The notes under the pieces were generated by a model. It was not told where the DNA came from. It made no database searches and saw only the letters and a program-made list of their open reading frames with translations. DNA of 64,000 bases from Notolepis coatsorum (lineage: Eukaryota > Chordata > Actinopteri > Aulopiformes > Paralepididae): positions 25,685,880 to 25,749,879 of the forward strand of contig OZ020601.1 of assembly GCA_963971535.1 (NCBI GenBank), read 5' to 3'. Of this stretch, positions 33,307-44,229 are shown one piece after another (within the stretch, counting starts at the first letter, position 1; each line of letters begins with the position of its first letter). A program made the translations under genes and the position numbers.

Positions 33307-35615
33307 CTGTCAATTATACAAATATACTATAACACCCCTACTGTAGACATTCATATGCCACGTAGTTACAAACTGTGTGAGTGAATGAGTGAGTGTGTGT
33401 GGGGTTCAGATGTCAGAGCTGGACGTGGTGTGGGGGTCAGAGGTCAGAGCTGGAAGTGGTGTGCAGAGTGAGGCCAACTTACCGCTCTTAGATGTGCGTT
33501 TCCGCCCTGCAACAGGTTCCGGCATGTCCAGACTAGCATCCAGTTCTAGAATCACATGATGTAATACATTACACTAGGGCAACGCATTGTCATTGTATTT
33601 ACCACCATCACCACCAGACCAGGCCCTGCAGCAGCCAGTCACCACCAGGCCCAGGCCCTGCAGCAGCCAGTCACCACCAGGCCCAGGCCCTGCAGCAGCC
33701 AGTCACCACCAGGCCCAGGCTCTAGCAGCAGCCAGTCACCACCAGGCCCAGGCTCTAGCAGCAGCCAGCTACCACCAGGCCCAGGCTCTAGCAGCAGCCA
33801 GTCACCACCATGTACAATTACCTGCAGGAGTAGAATGTGATCCTATGTCGTTGCCAGTCTCAGCGTCACTATCTGCAGGGTCTGCGCCAGAATCTGAATT
33901 GGATTAAATTCATTCAGTAAGTAAGTCTCACAAAACACAATAGTAATACATTTACACATACATAAATGTAGTTAGTACATACCCAAGCATGTTGGTGTAT
34001 TGGCCCCGGATTCGGTTTCGGAGTGTTCTGCTGTGTGAACACAAAATAAATCAGCGGCCATCAAAGCATGTACATGTGTGTGTGTTGTAATCAATGGAAT
34101 TTTACATATGCTACACAACCATGCATTTAAATATAGGCCTCGCCATGTGTCCATGCCATTGTGTATGTGTGTGCTGTAATCAATGGAATTTGCATATAGA
34201 GGCCTCACCATGTACTGCGAAGTTCAAAGGTGTTGGAGAGGATGCATGTCTTTTGATCTTGTGTGTGTGTGTGTGTGTGTACACACACTGCACACACACA
34301 CACACACATACACACACACATCAAATGGCATGGGGTGAGGCATCTACACACACACACACACACACATCCATGTAACTAAATGTAGTGGCCTGTACATGCC
34401 TACTATATCTTGATTTGAACATGCACAAAACAATATTCACATTGCAACATACCAATTACCACGTCGACCACCACCACCACGTCGTATCATGCCCAGCATG
34501 CAACTATTATCACTTACATGATAGCTACACACTTCAAAGAGCCACTTCAAAGGGCGTGCACATGCACACACACACACACACACGCACACAAGACAACCTA
34601 ACTGTAGCACATGGTAGCGTGGCCTGTACTGCATGCCTACTATATCCTATATCATTCAACTATCGATTTGAACATGCACAAAACAATATTCACATTGCAA
34701 CATACCAATTACCACGTCGACCACCACCACCACGTCGTATCATGCCCAGCATGCAACTATTATCACTTACATGATAGCTACACACTTCAAAGAGCCACTT
34801 CAAAGGGCGTGCACATGCACACACACACACACACACGCACACAAGACAACCTAACTGTAGCACATGGTAGCGTGGCCTGTACTGCATGCCTACTATATCC
34901 TATATCATTCAACTATTGATTTGAACATGCACAAAACAATATTCACATTGCAACATACCAATTACCACGTCGACCACCACCACCACGTCGTATCATGCCC
35001 AGCATGCAACTATTATCACTTACATGATAGCTACACACTTCAAAGAGCCACTTCAAAGGGCGTGCACATGCACACACACACACACACACACGCACACAAG
35101 ACAACCTAACTGTAGCACATGGTCGCGTGGCCTGTACTCTACATCCCTACTATATCCTATATCATTCAACTATCGATTTGAACATGCACAAAACAATATT
35201 CACATTGCATTAGTAAACATGACGTACCGTTGCCCCGTCGACCACCACCGTGTCCGACTCCCACGTCTGAATCGTGCGATGAATCAGACTCATACCTCCG
35301 ACCCAAGCCGAGATCATCGTCAGATGATTCCGGAGCTAGAATATAATAAATGCATATCAGCGTTAGGTTTGGCAAACTAACGTTACATAGTCACAGAATA
35401 AGCGGTAGGTAAATCATCAAATACACGTTTCACACACACACAATCACATGCATATCGCCGGCGTTGGTTTGTCGAACTAACGTTACATAGACAGTCACAG
35501 TATGTAAATCATCAAATACACGTTTCACACACACACACAATCACATGCATATCGCCGTTGGTTTGTCGAACTAACGTTACATAGTCACAGTATGTAAATC
35601 ATCAAATACACGTTT

Positions 35616-35647
<32 letters not shown>

Positions 35648-35987
35648 AGACCGTGTAATTACCTGGTGGTTCCCAATCGGCGCTCCCATCAGATTCGTGG
35701 GCGGTCGAATCGCTGTCCCCTGACTCGCATGAAGAAGCTATGACCACAGCGGCAGCCTTCCTCTTCCTCGAACTGCGTCGGGTAGAGCCGCTCCCGGTCC
35801 CGGGGAGAGACGCGTTACTGGGCCCAGCAACGGTCTCACGGCTCTCTCCGATCGGAGCTACCAAAGACGTTGGTGCTGTTGGTGCTGCTGCTGCTTGAAC
35901 AACCGCGGGTCCAAACGCCAGCTTCGTCTGAACAAAGCGACCCGCCGCCGGATTGTCCCCTCGCTTTCCTACACTACGTCTCTTCAT
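31631..35987 (-). CDS. piggyBac transposase gene, six exons, 763 residues
   Basis: Cut-and-paste transposase of the piggyBac/PGBD (DDE_Tnp_1_7) family. Minus-strand exons: 35987-35663, 35335-35228, 34030-33983, 33893-33822, 33545-33483, 33306-31631. Every junction is GT-AG and every intron is phase 1, so the frame is continuous for 764 codons including TAG. Residues 1-109 are basic then Ser/Thr-rich with an RRSSRKRKAAA nuclear-localisation-like stretch (70-80). 109-205 are acidic, Ser/Asp-rich. The catalytic domain has Asp395 (LAIDEGVMAW), Asp467 (YMDNFYNS) and Asp579/582 (NGVDQLDQ). A Glu/Ala-rich insert is near 652-682. The C-terminal Cys/His zinc-binding domain (CRKCRVC..CTSC..H..C) spans about 720-756. 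ATG at 35987 has A at -3. No stop or frameshift is visible. It could be an active autonomous copy or a recently domesticated gene; intact TIRs favour the former. Confidence 0.88.
33483..33545 (-). CDS. Transposase exon 5 (63 nt)
   Basis: Acceptor TGATTCTAG|AACTGG, donor AGAGCG|GTAAGT (consensus). Encodes ELDASLDMPEPVAGRKRTSK and a final S. Phase 1 at both ends. Confidence 0.78.
33600..33810. repeat. ~33-bp minisatellite in transposase intron 4
   Basis: About six copies of CACCACCAGGCCCAGGC plus CTGCAGCAGCCAGT or CTAGCAGCAGCCAGT, lying wholly within intron 4. Confidence 0.9.
33822..33893 (-). CDS. Transposase exon 4 (72 nt)
   Basis: Acceptor CCAATTCAG|ATTCTG, donor CCTGCAG|GTAATT. Encodes DSGADPADSDAETGNDIGSH then STPA. 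Phase 1 at both ends. Confidence 0.75.
33983..34030 (-). CDS. Transposase exon 3 (48 nt)
   Basis: Acceptor TTCACACAG|CAGAAC, donor TTGG|GTATGT. Encodes AEHSETESGANTPTCL. Phase 1 at both ends. Confidence 0.75.
34385..35195. repeat. 253-bp tandem array in transposase intron 2
   Basis: Three and a fraction copies; equivalent points at 34437, 34690 and 34943. Each unit holds a CA tract, TTCACATTGCAACATACC and a GTCGACCACCACCACCACG segment that matches the end of exon 2. The last unit runs into the real exon 2. Confidence 0.9.
35228..35335 (-). CDS. Transposase exon 2 (acidic linker, 108 nt)
   Basis: Acceptor TATATTCTAG|CTCC, donor ACG|GTACGT. Encodes APESSDDDLGLGRRYESDSS and more, with a GGGRRGN end. 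Phase 1 at both ends. Its 3' part is echoed in the 253-bp array of the next intron. Confidence 0.8.
35390..35650. repeat. ~90-bp tandem repeat and (TA)n in transposase intron 1
   Basis: CGAACTAACGTTACATAG and ATCATCAAATACACGTTTCA recur about three times with CA tracts; (AT)n at 35626-35647. Confidence 0.85.
35663..35987 (-). CDS. Transposase exon 1 (N-terminus)
   Basis: Starts ATG at 35987-35985 and encodes MKRRSVGKRGDNPAAGRFVQ followed by TKLAFGP, then a Ser/Ala-rich linker. It ends EPPG at a CCACCAG|GTAATT donor (35662-35661) after the first base of a codon. The frame runs on into the intron, but the downstream reading (NYTVLYIYIYI) is low complexity, which supports splicing. Confidence 0.82.
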
Positions 35988-36296
35988 ACTGATCTAAATG
36001 AAACTACTAACTGATCAAACTACTATTACTACTACTGAAATATACTACCTAGACTACACACTAATCCCTCGAATAGTACTACTACTTAGCACGACTAAGT
36101 ACTTTCTAAAGCACAGCTGAAACCTTACAATTAGTCTGATACTACCACTATACTGTATAACACTATAAATATAGACTATAGGCTGATCTCAATTCAAATC
36201 TCTCTCTCAATCTCTCTCTCTCTCTCTCTATCGCTCTATCTATCTCTCTCTCTCTCTCTCCTCCAAAACCTCGTAGATTCTGGGATCGCGCTAACG

Positions 36297-36337
36297 TTTT
36301 ATACCTGTGGTTACATTGGCCAGGTATGCTGGCCAAT
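36297..36337 (-). promoter_or_regulatory. Candidate transposase core promoter (TATA and CCAAT)
   Basis: On the minus strand TATAAAA (36303-36297) lies about 310 bp before the ATG. A CCAAT box is just upstream (36319-36315) and an inverted one at 36337-36333. (CT)n sequence at 36199-36262 would fall in the 5' UTR. Positioning is typical for Pol II; activity is inferred. Confidence 0.5.
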
Positions 36338-36599
36338 CAAATGCCAGATTCATTGTGGGGTACAATATTCCCCCTATTGTGATAGTGTTAGAAAATAGGG
36401 GGACACTGCCACCTAGTGAAATTTGAGAGGAAATGCAGTTTCCGGTTAAAATTTTCTTCCAAAAGCTCGGCGGTGAAGTTCAGACGGGGAAAATCGAAAA
36501 AAGATGTAAACAGATCAAAGACGCTGTACAGCGTCCTCGGCACCTTGAGCATGGCCGGGAAAGACGCTGTAAAGCGTTTCCCGGCACCCAAAGTGTTAA

Positions 36600-37100
36600 G
36601 CACAATCATCTCCTTTAAATCCCCCTGAGGTGTCCTCCTCATGTTCCCAGCATGCCTCTGGAGCCTGGAGGGGGGATGTTGAATGTTCCCACTGAGAACA
36701 GCAGCCACCTGGGGGACCAACCAGCCACTCCAAGCTGGGGATCTTAACTTTGCGCTGGTGGTGGTACAATGTATTCATCTCTCTGTCATCTGCTGTGCGA
36801 GTTCTACGAGGGCCTGACGCGCTGTGACATCATCGCTGATGACTAGCTTTGTTGTCATTGCGACAGCCTTTGAGAGGCCTGAACCGCCTGGTTGCGCCAC
36901 ACCTGTCAAGAGCACCGTATAGCGCTGGTGGTGGTGGTGTTGCTGCATGTGGAGAGAGGGTGCGTAGAGGCGGCATGACTCAACCTGTCAACACCAGGCT
37001 CAGACAAGATGAGAACTGAGAGGGGAGAGAGGAAGTTTGCGAGTATGTGAAGACGGAAGTTGACTAACCTCGTGATTCACCTGCAGTGCTACTGTACCAT
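36600..37100. other. Host flank of the piggyBac insertion
   Basis: Unique-looking mixed-composition DNA. Open frames here have no recognised domain. Confidence 0.4.
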
Positions 37101-38119
<1,019 letters not shown>

Positions 38120-38420
38120 AGGCCAGCGGTTCTCAAACTTTTTCACATCAATGAACCCCAGAATAAGACACGAAATAGATCAGGGACACCCCATTTGATA
38201 CGATTTTGTTCCAGGGGCCTCCATCCGTCTGAGAAGATATTCGTTGTTAGATGTGAATTATTCCAGAATTCCACAACTGTCTTTAGTTTGGGTGGGGGAG
38301 AGATAACAGTGGACAGAAAGAGACGTGTGATCAGAATAGTCATTCTTGTACATTCTGTAATTTATGGGGACCCCCTGGAGGCCTCTCAAGGACGGGGGGC
38401 CCAAGGGGGTCCCCAGAAAT
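38120..38420. mobile_element. hAT-like fragment (GGTTCTCAAACTTTTT end)
   Basis: Left end CCAGCGGTTCTCAAACTTTT; right part GGACCCCCTGGAGGCC..GGGGTCCCCAG. Related to 47370-47635 through TTTGATACG.TTTTGTTCCAGG and similar segments. Confidence 0.55.
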
Positions 38421-38442
38421 GACAAAATTTATAAGAATGACT

Positions 38443-38711
38443 AAATGGCAAATGGCTGCATTTATATAGCAGCTTTTATCCAAAGCGCTTTACAATTTGT
38501 TCCTCACATTTTACCCATTCACTCACACATTCACAGACCGACAGCGGAGGCAACCATGCAAGGAGCCAACCTGCTCATTGGGAGCAATTAGGGGTTAAGT
38601 GTCTTGCTCAAGGACACTTCGACATGCTGCCCGGGGGGAGGAGCGGGAATCGAACTGGGAACCTCCGAATTACCAGACGACTGCTCTACCTCCTGAGCCA
38701 CTATCGCCCCC
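38443..38711 (-). mobile_element. tRNA-derived SINE (V-SINE/AFC-like)
   Basis: On the minus strand a tRNA head has an A-box TGGCTCAGGAGG (38700-38689) and a B-box GTTCGATTCCC (38655-38645), followed by a core with CTTGAGCAAGACACTTAACC. The tail GTAAAGCGCTTTGGATAAAA..GCTATATAAATGCAG is shared by fish V-SINEs. About 270 bp, close to full length. Confidence 0.8.
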
Positions 38712-38891
38712 AAATTCTCGACTATTCTGATCATGTGTCTCTCTCTAACTCTTAGGCTAAAGTGCCATGTCGTGTCAAGTGTTACGCTCGTTTGTCCGAC
38801 TTGTCCCAGATATAGACCAAGACCAGTGTCATTAGTTCACTTTCTCCCGCCGCTGAACATCCCCCCCGAGGCCTGAGGACACTCAAGGCGT

Positions 38892-39094
38892 TTAACCCTT
38901 TCACTACCACACTACAGAAGGTTAACCCTTTACTAGATAGTCCTAACAGTGTTTGTTTATTATTAAGAGTCAGATAGTCCTAACAGTGTTTGTTTATTAT
39001 TAAGAGTCAGATAGTCCTAACAGTGTTTATTATTACCGTCTGTAGTGTGATAGTAAAGGGTTAACCTTCTGTAGTGTGGTAGTGAAAGGGTTAA
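38892..39094. mobile_element. TTAA-ended MITE with perfect 44-bp inverted repeats
   Basis: 38892-38935 and 39051-39094 are exact reverse complements. Each contains TTAACCCTTT twice, once terminal and once internal after CTTCTG/CAGAAG. The middle is three copies of a GATAGTCCTAACAGTGTTTG repeat. 203 bp. TTAA ends suggest a piggyBac- or Kolobok-mobilised element. Confidence 0.85.
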
Positions 39095-39454
39095 TTCACT
39101 AAATCAGAGTTCAGATCTAAACACCCACTCATGTGTAATAAAGTTGTATTTATAGACTGTCGCAGCAGTGGCAGCAGCAAGTCATAGGACTGGCCTCGCT
39201 CTGTCCTTCTCTTATTATCCATAGAGCTTGTGTAGATGAAGAACAAAGCAAACAACTGTTGTTGGGCCTAATATTATCCATCATCATCGCTGCTGTCTGC
39301 TTGGAATGGTGATAGCAATAGACATTTTAGACAATAACATGGAATTCAACCGATGAAAATAACCCGTGTCGCTTTTCATACACTGGTTTTATGTGATGCT
39401 GACCGATCATTGAATATTGCATCTGCTAGTTAGAACTGTCTGGATGTGTTTATT
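39095..39454. other. Unrecognised interval
   Basis: No gene or repeat end recognised. Confidence 0.4.
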
Positions 39455-39522
39455 CTCTCCCTCTCTCTCCCTCTCTCTCTCCTCTCTCCCTCTCTCTCTC
39501 CTCTGCCTCTCTCTTACCTTCT

Positions 39523-39598
<76 letters not shown>

Positions 39599-39690
39599 AT
39601 TCAATTAAATTCAAATGGGCTTTATTGACATGGGAAACATACATTGCCAAAGCCAGCGTTAGAACAATCAAAACAACAACCTCTCTCTCT
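39455..39690 (-). mobile_element. (CT)n tract and minus-strand LINE tail
   Basis: (CT)n at 39455-39596 leads into a LINE tail (39598-39690) which on the minus strand reads TTGGCAATGTATGTTTCCCA..AATAAAGCCCATTTGAAT. The same arrangement occurs at 15464-15660. Confidence 0.7.
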
Positions 39691-40784
39691 CCCTCAAACA
39701 GGGGGCGATCCATCCACTGGTCGAGAGATGCCAAGAATAACATTGAAACAGTCCCTGGTGACAGTGGTGACAGCACAGCTGGGAGGAGGGGGACGTGTAA
39801 TATTATGACACAAGAGCACATGACAAAAGCGACGAGACCCTCCTCTGTTTCGAAGCGACGTTGTGTTTCACACACAACTAATATACCTGTTATGTTCTGA
39901 TGATGCTATATTGTGGACACGCGTGTAGGCTTGGCAAACACGAAAGTGAAACATTCCGCACATATTTTGCTGTGATCGAAACCAGAGGAATATCCACCCG
40001 TGCACGTCGTAAACAGAGTCGACGTGGATATGTGTTTACTAACATTACGCTACTATGCTGTTATGACGTTATTGCGAGAGAAACACTGCCAATCGGATAC
40101 ATTGTAACAACAACCCCCCGTGGCCTCTGCCTCTCACACAATGTCCCCGCGTTTCTGTTTGTCAACAATACAGTAATGTTACATACCCGTCTCCGCTTAG
40201 ACTGAATCAAATGCATCCACAGTTGAAGTCTGTAAACTGGATGTAATGATATCGCTCTTCGGTAGGATGGTTCCTCTCGGTAAATGCCTTTCTTTATACG
40301 GTTTAGTCGATGATGTATTTGTTGTTGCTTGCAGCCTTGTCTTCGTAAGATGTCTCTCTCTCTCGTTGCTTCCTGATTTGAGGTACAGTGATGGTGTTTC
40401 TCCGGGGTGGGGCGGAATGTTGTCAGTCCGCGGAGAAATGTGGGCAAAGATCAGGCCCGTGCACGCGCACACGCATACACACACTCGCTATCGGAACATA
40501 ATCTGAGAGAATATTCTTTTCGTTCTCGTTGGCAACACCGTGGCCGCGACTGGAGTACTATACTCTGCAGGCCCTTGTTAAATTGAAAAATAGCTCAAAT
40601 TATATTCTGAGGTATAGTCTGTGTTTTATCGGCTGTCATCAGCATGAATTATGCTGCTTTTAATTTGCGATACTGGCATATGTCCAACAGTGCGAACAAG
40701 TTATGTTTTCTGACTGTGTATAAACAATAATAGTATGTTGTCATGTGACTGTGTGTATGTATGTGTGCGCATGCGTAATGCAGT
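39691..40784. other. Unique interval with possible regulatory motifs
   Basis: Higher CpG than its surroundings. A perfect interferon-response-like GAAAGTGAAAC lies at 39942-39952. A minus frame (40061-40447, 128 codons) has no recognised domain. Confidence 0.4.
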
Positions 40785-40978
40785 GTGGTAGTGGTGGTGG
40801 TGATGGTGGTGATGGTGATGGTGGTGGTGTTGGTGGATGGTGGTGGTTGTTGTGGTGATGGTGGTTGTTGTGGTGATGGTGGTGGTGATGGTGGTTGTTG
40901 TGGTGATGGTGGTGGTGATGGTGATGGTGATGGTGGTGGTGATGGTGATGGTGGTGGTGATGGTGGTTGTTGTGGTGA
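40785..40978. repeat. GGT/GAT trinucleotide tract
   Basis: About 195 bp of GGTGAT/GGTTGT units; open in several frames as an artefact. Confidence 0.95.
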
Positions 40979-41084
40979 GAACATCCGCAGAGCTCTCCTT
41001 CTCCCAACCCCCACCCACCCATTCCAAATACTGAATCGAGAACCTCATCCTTCACTCTGTCATCTTTCTCTCCCATTACAGCAG

Positions 41085-43450
41085 CCGAGACCCTGACACT
41101 GGTAACGTCGAACCGTCCAACTACCCTCCCCACTCCTCCAGACCATAGCACCGGACATCCTCCCATTCCTAACTGCAACCATCAACTCCTCACTCAACTC
41201 GGGGGTGGTCCCCACCTCTCTAAAACAAGCCATAGTCACGGCGCTTATAAAAGAAAAAACCTGCACCCCACCGTCATAGGCAACTATCGTCCTGTCTCTC
41301 TTCTCTCCTTCCTTTCTAAAACACTTCTAAAACGTGCTGTATCCAACCAACTTACTGCTTATCTCTTACAGAATGACCTCCTAGGACCTAGACCCTAATC
41401 AGTCTGGCTTCCGGACTGGCCACTCCACAGAAACGGCCCTCATTGCGGTCACAGAGGCACTTCACTTAGCAAAAGTGAAAGGCCTCTCCTCTGTCCTGAT
41501 TCTCCTAGATCTATCTGCAGCCTTCGACACAGTCAACCATCAGATCCTCCTCGCGGCCCTCGCAGGAATGGGAGTGGCTGGCTCTGCACTGACATGGCTG
41601 ACATCATACCTCAATGACCGCTCCTACCAAGTGTCATGGAGAGGGATCCTGTCGGCCACCCAAGGGCTCGGTCCTGGGACCCCTTCTCTTCTCCCTCTAC
41701 ACTAAATCACTGGGTAACATTATCACGTCTCATGGCTTCTCGTATCATTGTTATGCCGATGATACTCAACTCTTCCTCTCCTTCCCTCCCTCAGATATCC
41801 ACGTCTCTGAGCGGATCTCGGCCTGTCTGTCCGACGGATGACGACCAACCACCTCAAACTGAACCTAAGCAAAACAGAATTGCTCCACCTGCCGGCCAAA
41901 TCCTCCCCCCTGACCGACCTTTCCATCACAGTCGAGAATGCAGCTGTGACCGCGTCCCCGATCGCCAAGAACCTTGGTGTTGTCCTCGACGACCACTTGA
42001 ACTTCTCTGCTCACATCGCAGCGACAACCAGAACCTGCAGATTCCTCCTGAGCAACGTCAGAAGGATCCGCCCCTTCCTGACAAAAGAAGCCACCCAACT
42101 CCTCGTCCAATCAACAGTCATCTCCCGCCTCGACTACTGTAACGCACTGCTCGCTGGCCTCCCGGCCACTGCCACCAAGCCTCTTCAACTCATTCAGAAC
42201 GCAGCGGCCCGCCTGATCTCAAACCTACCGAAGTCGGCCCATGTCACCCCACTTCTTAGGGACCTGCACTGGCTTCCCATTGCTGCACAAATCCGCTTCA
42301 AGGCCCTCGACCTAGCATACCGTGCGGCAAAGGGAATCGCTCCCGCCTACCTCCGGTCAATGGTCTCTAACTACACACCCTCAAGACCCCTACGCTCTGC
42401 ATCTTCTTGCCGCCTCAGACCTACTCCTACCCAAGCTCCGGGAGGGTCATCAAAGAGAAGTTGCCTATTCTCAGTACTTGCCCCACTGTTACGACCCCTG
42501 TGAGTCTAAGGGTAAAGGGCTGTAACATAACAGTTGGTTGACAGGAAAGATGGACCAGGTTTGTAAACAACAATGATATTTATTGAATAGATGCAAAGGA
42601 AGCACATGTAGCTCAGGGGTGAGCCCAGGCCAAAACAACAAACAAACACCACTATACTCCAAATAAACACAATCTAATCTATGGTAAAAGAGATTACATT
42701 ACCTAAACTACTCTTACCTAACCAAAACAGGAGAAAACAATGTCCAAAGGAAATGGCAGCTCACCCCATCTGTGCTTCCTGAGAAAGAGAGAAAAACACA
42801 TTAATTATACAGAAACAAAAGCAGAATATATACAAAAACAAACTATAACTAACAATGCTCTCTCTGTGGCCATACACACACAAGGAAATTACTACTAAGC
42901 ACCAAAGGCCAATAAACGAAATGCAATACTGTCAAAGTTACAGGTTTACCAAAAACACAACATGCCTAGCCTCATGCCAGAGAGAGAGAAAGACTGAAGT
43001 GAGAAGCCATGTTTTAACAGGTGTGGGGTGATCCATGATTGGGTGGTGTGGATTGAGTGTTGGAGTCTGGAAAGCCATCCACCAATCACTGCTGTGTTGC
43101 AATAATGGAAGGATTGGCCTGGCAGGGACCAATGGGGAAGGGAACAATGGCTGGAGGGAGGAAACAAAATGGAGAACACACACACATGGAGACACACACT
43201 GGGGAATATATACATTGGGATGTAACACCCACAATGGTGGAATGAACTACCCACCCCAGTTAGGACAGCCGAAACACGTCCAATCTTTCGCAGTCGACTA
43301 AAGACGCACTTCTTCAACCATTATCTGAAATAATATATATATATTCTTTTATATCTAACCCTATCTTACTGTCATGCACTTGTCCTAATAAACTAACCTA
43401 CACTGTAGCACGCAAAAGTAATTTTAAATAATGTGCTAAATAAATAAACT
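41085..43450 (+). pseudogene. L2-clade LINE reverse transcriptase, frameshifted, LTR-interrupted
   Basis: The coding order is that of fish L2 ORF2: [67 protein letters not shown] (catalytic YADD near 41750), LKLNLSKTELLHLPA, the LLAGLPATATKPLQLIQNAA block, and after the insertion LKTHFFNHYLK. There are frame changes near 41270, 41660 and 41840. A 741-bp solo LTR (42487-43227) splits the end. It is 5'-truncated and inactive. Confidence 0.9.
42487..43227. mobile_element. Solo LTR (741 bp) with CCCAC target duplication
   Basis: Starts TGTTACGACCCC and ends ATGTAACA; the short inverted ends TGTTAC/GTAACA match. CCCAC flanks it at 42482-42486 and 43228-43232, and removing it restores the L2 frame text GCCCCAC-AATGGTGG. 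It is probably a Gypsy- or ERV-type LTR. The orientation and family are not determined. Confidence 0.85.
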
Positions 43451-43464
43451 AAAACTAAACTACC

Positions 43465-44228
43465 GGTAAGTACATTTACATTTAGTCATTTAGCTGATGC
43501 TTTTATCCAAAGCGACTTACAGGTTTTGTAAAACAATGTTCATCAAAGTGTTGAGTGCTACAGTGTAGGTTAGTATATTTGGACAAGTGCATGACAGTAA
43601 GATTAGTTAGGGTTAGATAATTTTTTAGCCCCTCATTTCAGATAATGATTGAAGAAGTCTTTAGAAGTATTTAGTCTACGTGGCGCAGTGGGCAAGGCGC
43701 TCTCCACGAATGCTGGAGATAGGCTCGAACAGGATGCCTCCTGTTCGAGCCCCGCTCTCCACATTGCTTTCAGTTTAGCTGGTCGTCCACAGTAATACAC
43801 ATTGGCCGTATTACGGGGAGGGAAACTGAAGGGTGGGGATCGGGCGTTGTGGACAGCGACTCCTACAGGTCGGTTGGTGCGCCTGTGCAGTAGAATCAAG
43901 AAGCGACGGGGGCGGGGCCCCTCCAAAGCCCAAGACCCCCGACGCTGAAAGATCGAGCCGCACAGGTGAAAAGATGCAACGGCTGTTACCTCGAGTATCG
44001 GAGGGGACTCGTGCTATGTATGACTTAGTCCACATTGCAGCCGGCTTGTGGGAGGCAAGAAACAACGTTCAAAAGACAGGGGAGGGTTGAATTGGACGAT
44101 ATTAAAATTGGGATGGGAGAAAAATAGAAAATGGGAGAAAAAGTGGATAAAAAAAAAAGTATTTAGTCTTTAGTCGACGGCGAAAGATTGGACGGGTTTC
44201 GGCTGTCCTAACTGTGGTGGGAAGTTCG
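43465..44228 (-). mobile_element. L2 3'-end fragment, split by a SINE
   Basis: TTTACATTTAGTCATTTAGC, GCTTTTATCCAAAGCGACTT and (minus) the NHYLK end, cut off at CCACCATTGTGGGG. Interrupted by the SINE at 43677-44156. Confidence 0.75.
43677..44156 (+). mobile_element. tRNA-derived SINE with 12-bp target duplication
   Basis: AAGTATTTAGTC flanks it at 43665-43676 and 44157-44168. The head has an A-box TGGCGCAGTGGGC (43681-43693) and a B-box GTTCGAGCCCC (43743-43753). Its body is about 400 bp and it ends in an A-rich tail (GTGGATAAAAAAAA). The B-box sequence is also present inverted just upstream, giving a perfect 13-bp hairpin (43722-43734 with 43739-43751). Confidence 0.82.
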
Positions 44229-44229
44229 T

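Larger units (their letters stand above)
27606..36599 (-). mobile_element. Autonomous-type piggyBac transposon (~9.0 kb)
   Basis: Both ends read inward TTAACACTTTGGGTGCCGG (19 of 19 identical), with TTAA at 27606-27609 and 36596-36599. At 36599 the TIR core recurs at 44 bp (CAAGGTGCC, 36547-36539), matching the left type of the MITEs. At 27606 it recurs at 33 bp (TGGGTTGCC, 27647-27655), matching the right type. The two ends are therefore of opposite type and correctly oriented around a minus-strand transposase gene. A CCGGGAAA..TTTCCCGG palindrome follows the gene-proximal TIR. The distal 4 kb is non-coding: two satellite arrays, unique DNA and a LINE tail. The alternative, that 27606-27938 is a separate MITE, is weaker because its would-be right end (GTACTGAACGTGTTA) matches poorly and lacks the 43-bp repeat. 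Confidence 0.75.

Noticed and set aside
33306..33313. Translation start of the transposase at an in-frame TTG
   Set aside because: It lies in intron sequence before an AG acceptor; upstream exons supply the ATG and keep phase.
27606..36599. A piggyBac-herpesvirus fusion (Teratorn-like)
   Set aside because: The interior holds only the transposase, satellites and a LINE tail; no viral gene is seen.
38443..38711. A tRNA gene on the minus strand
   Set aside because: The tRNA-like head is fused to a conserved SINE body and tail.
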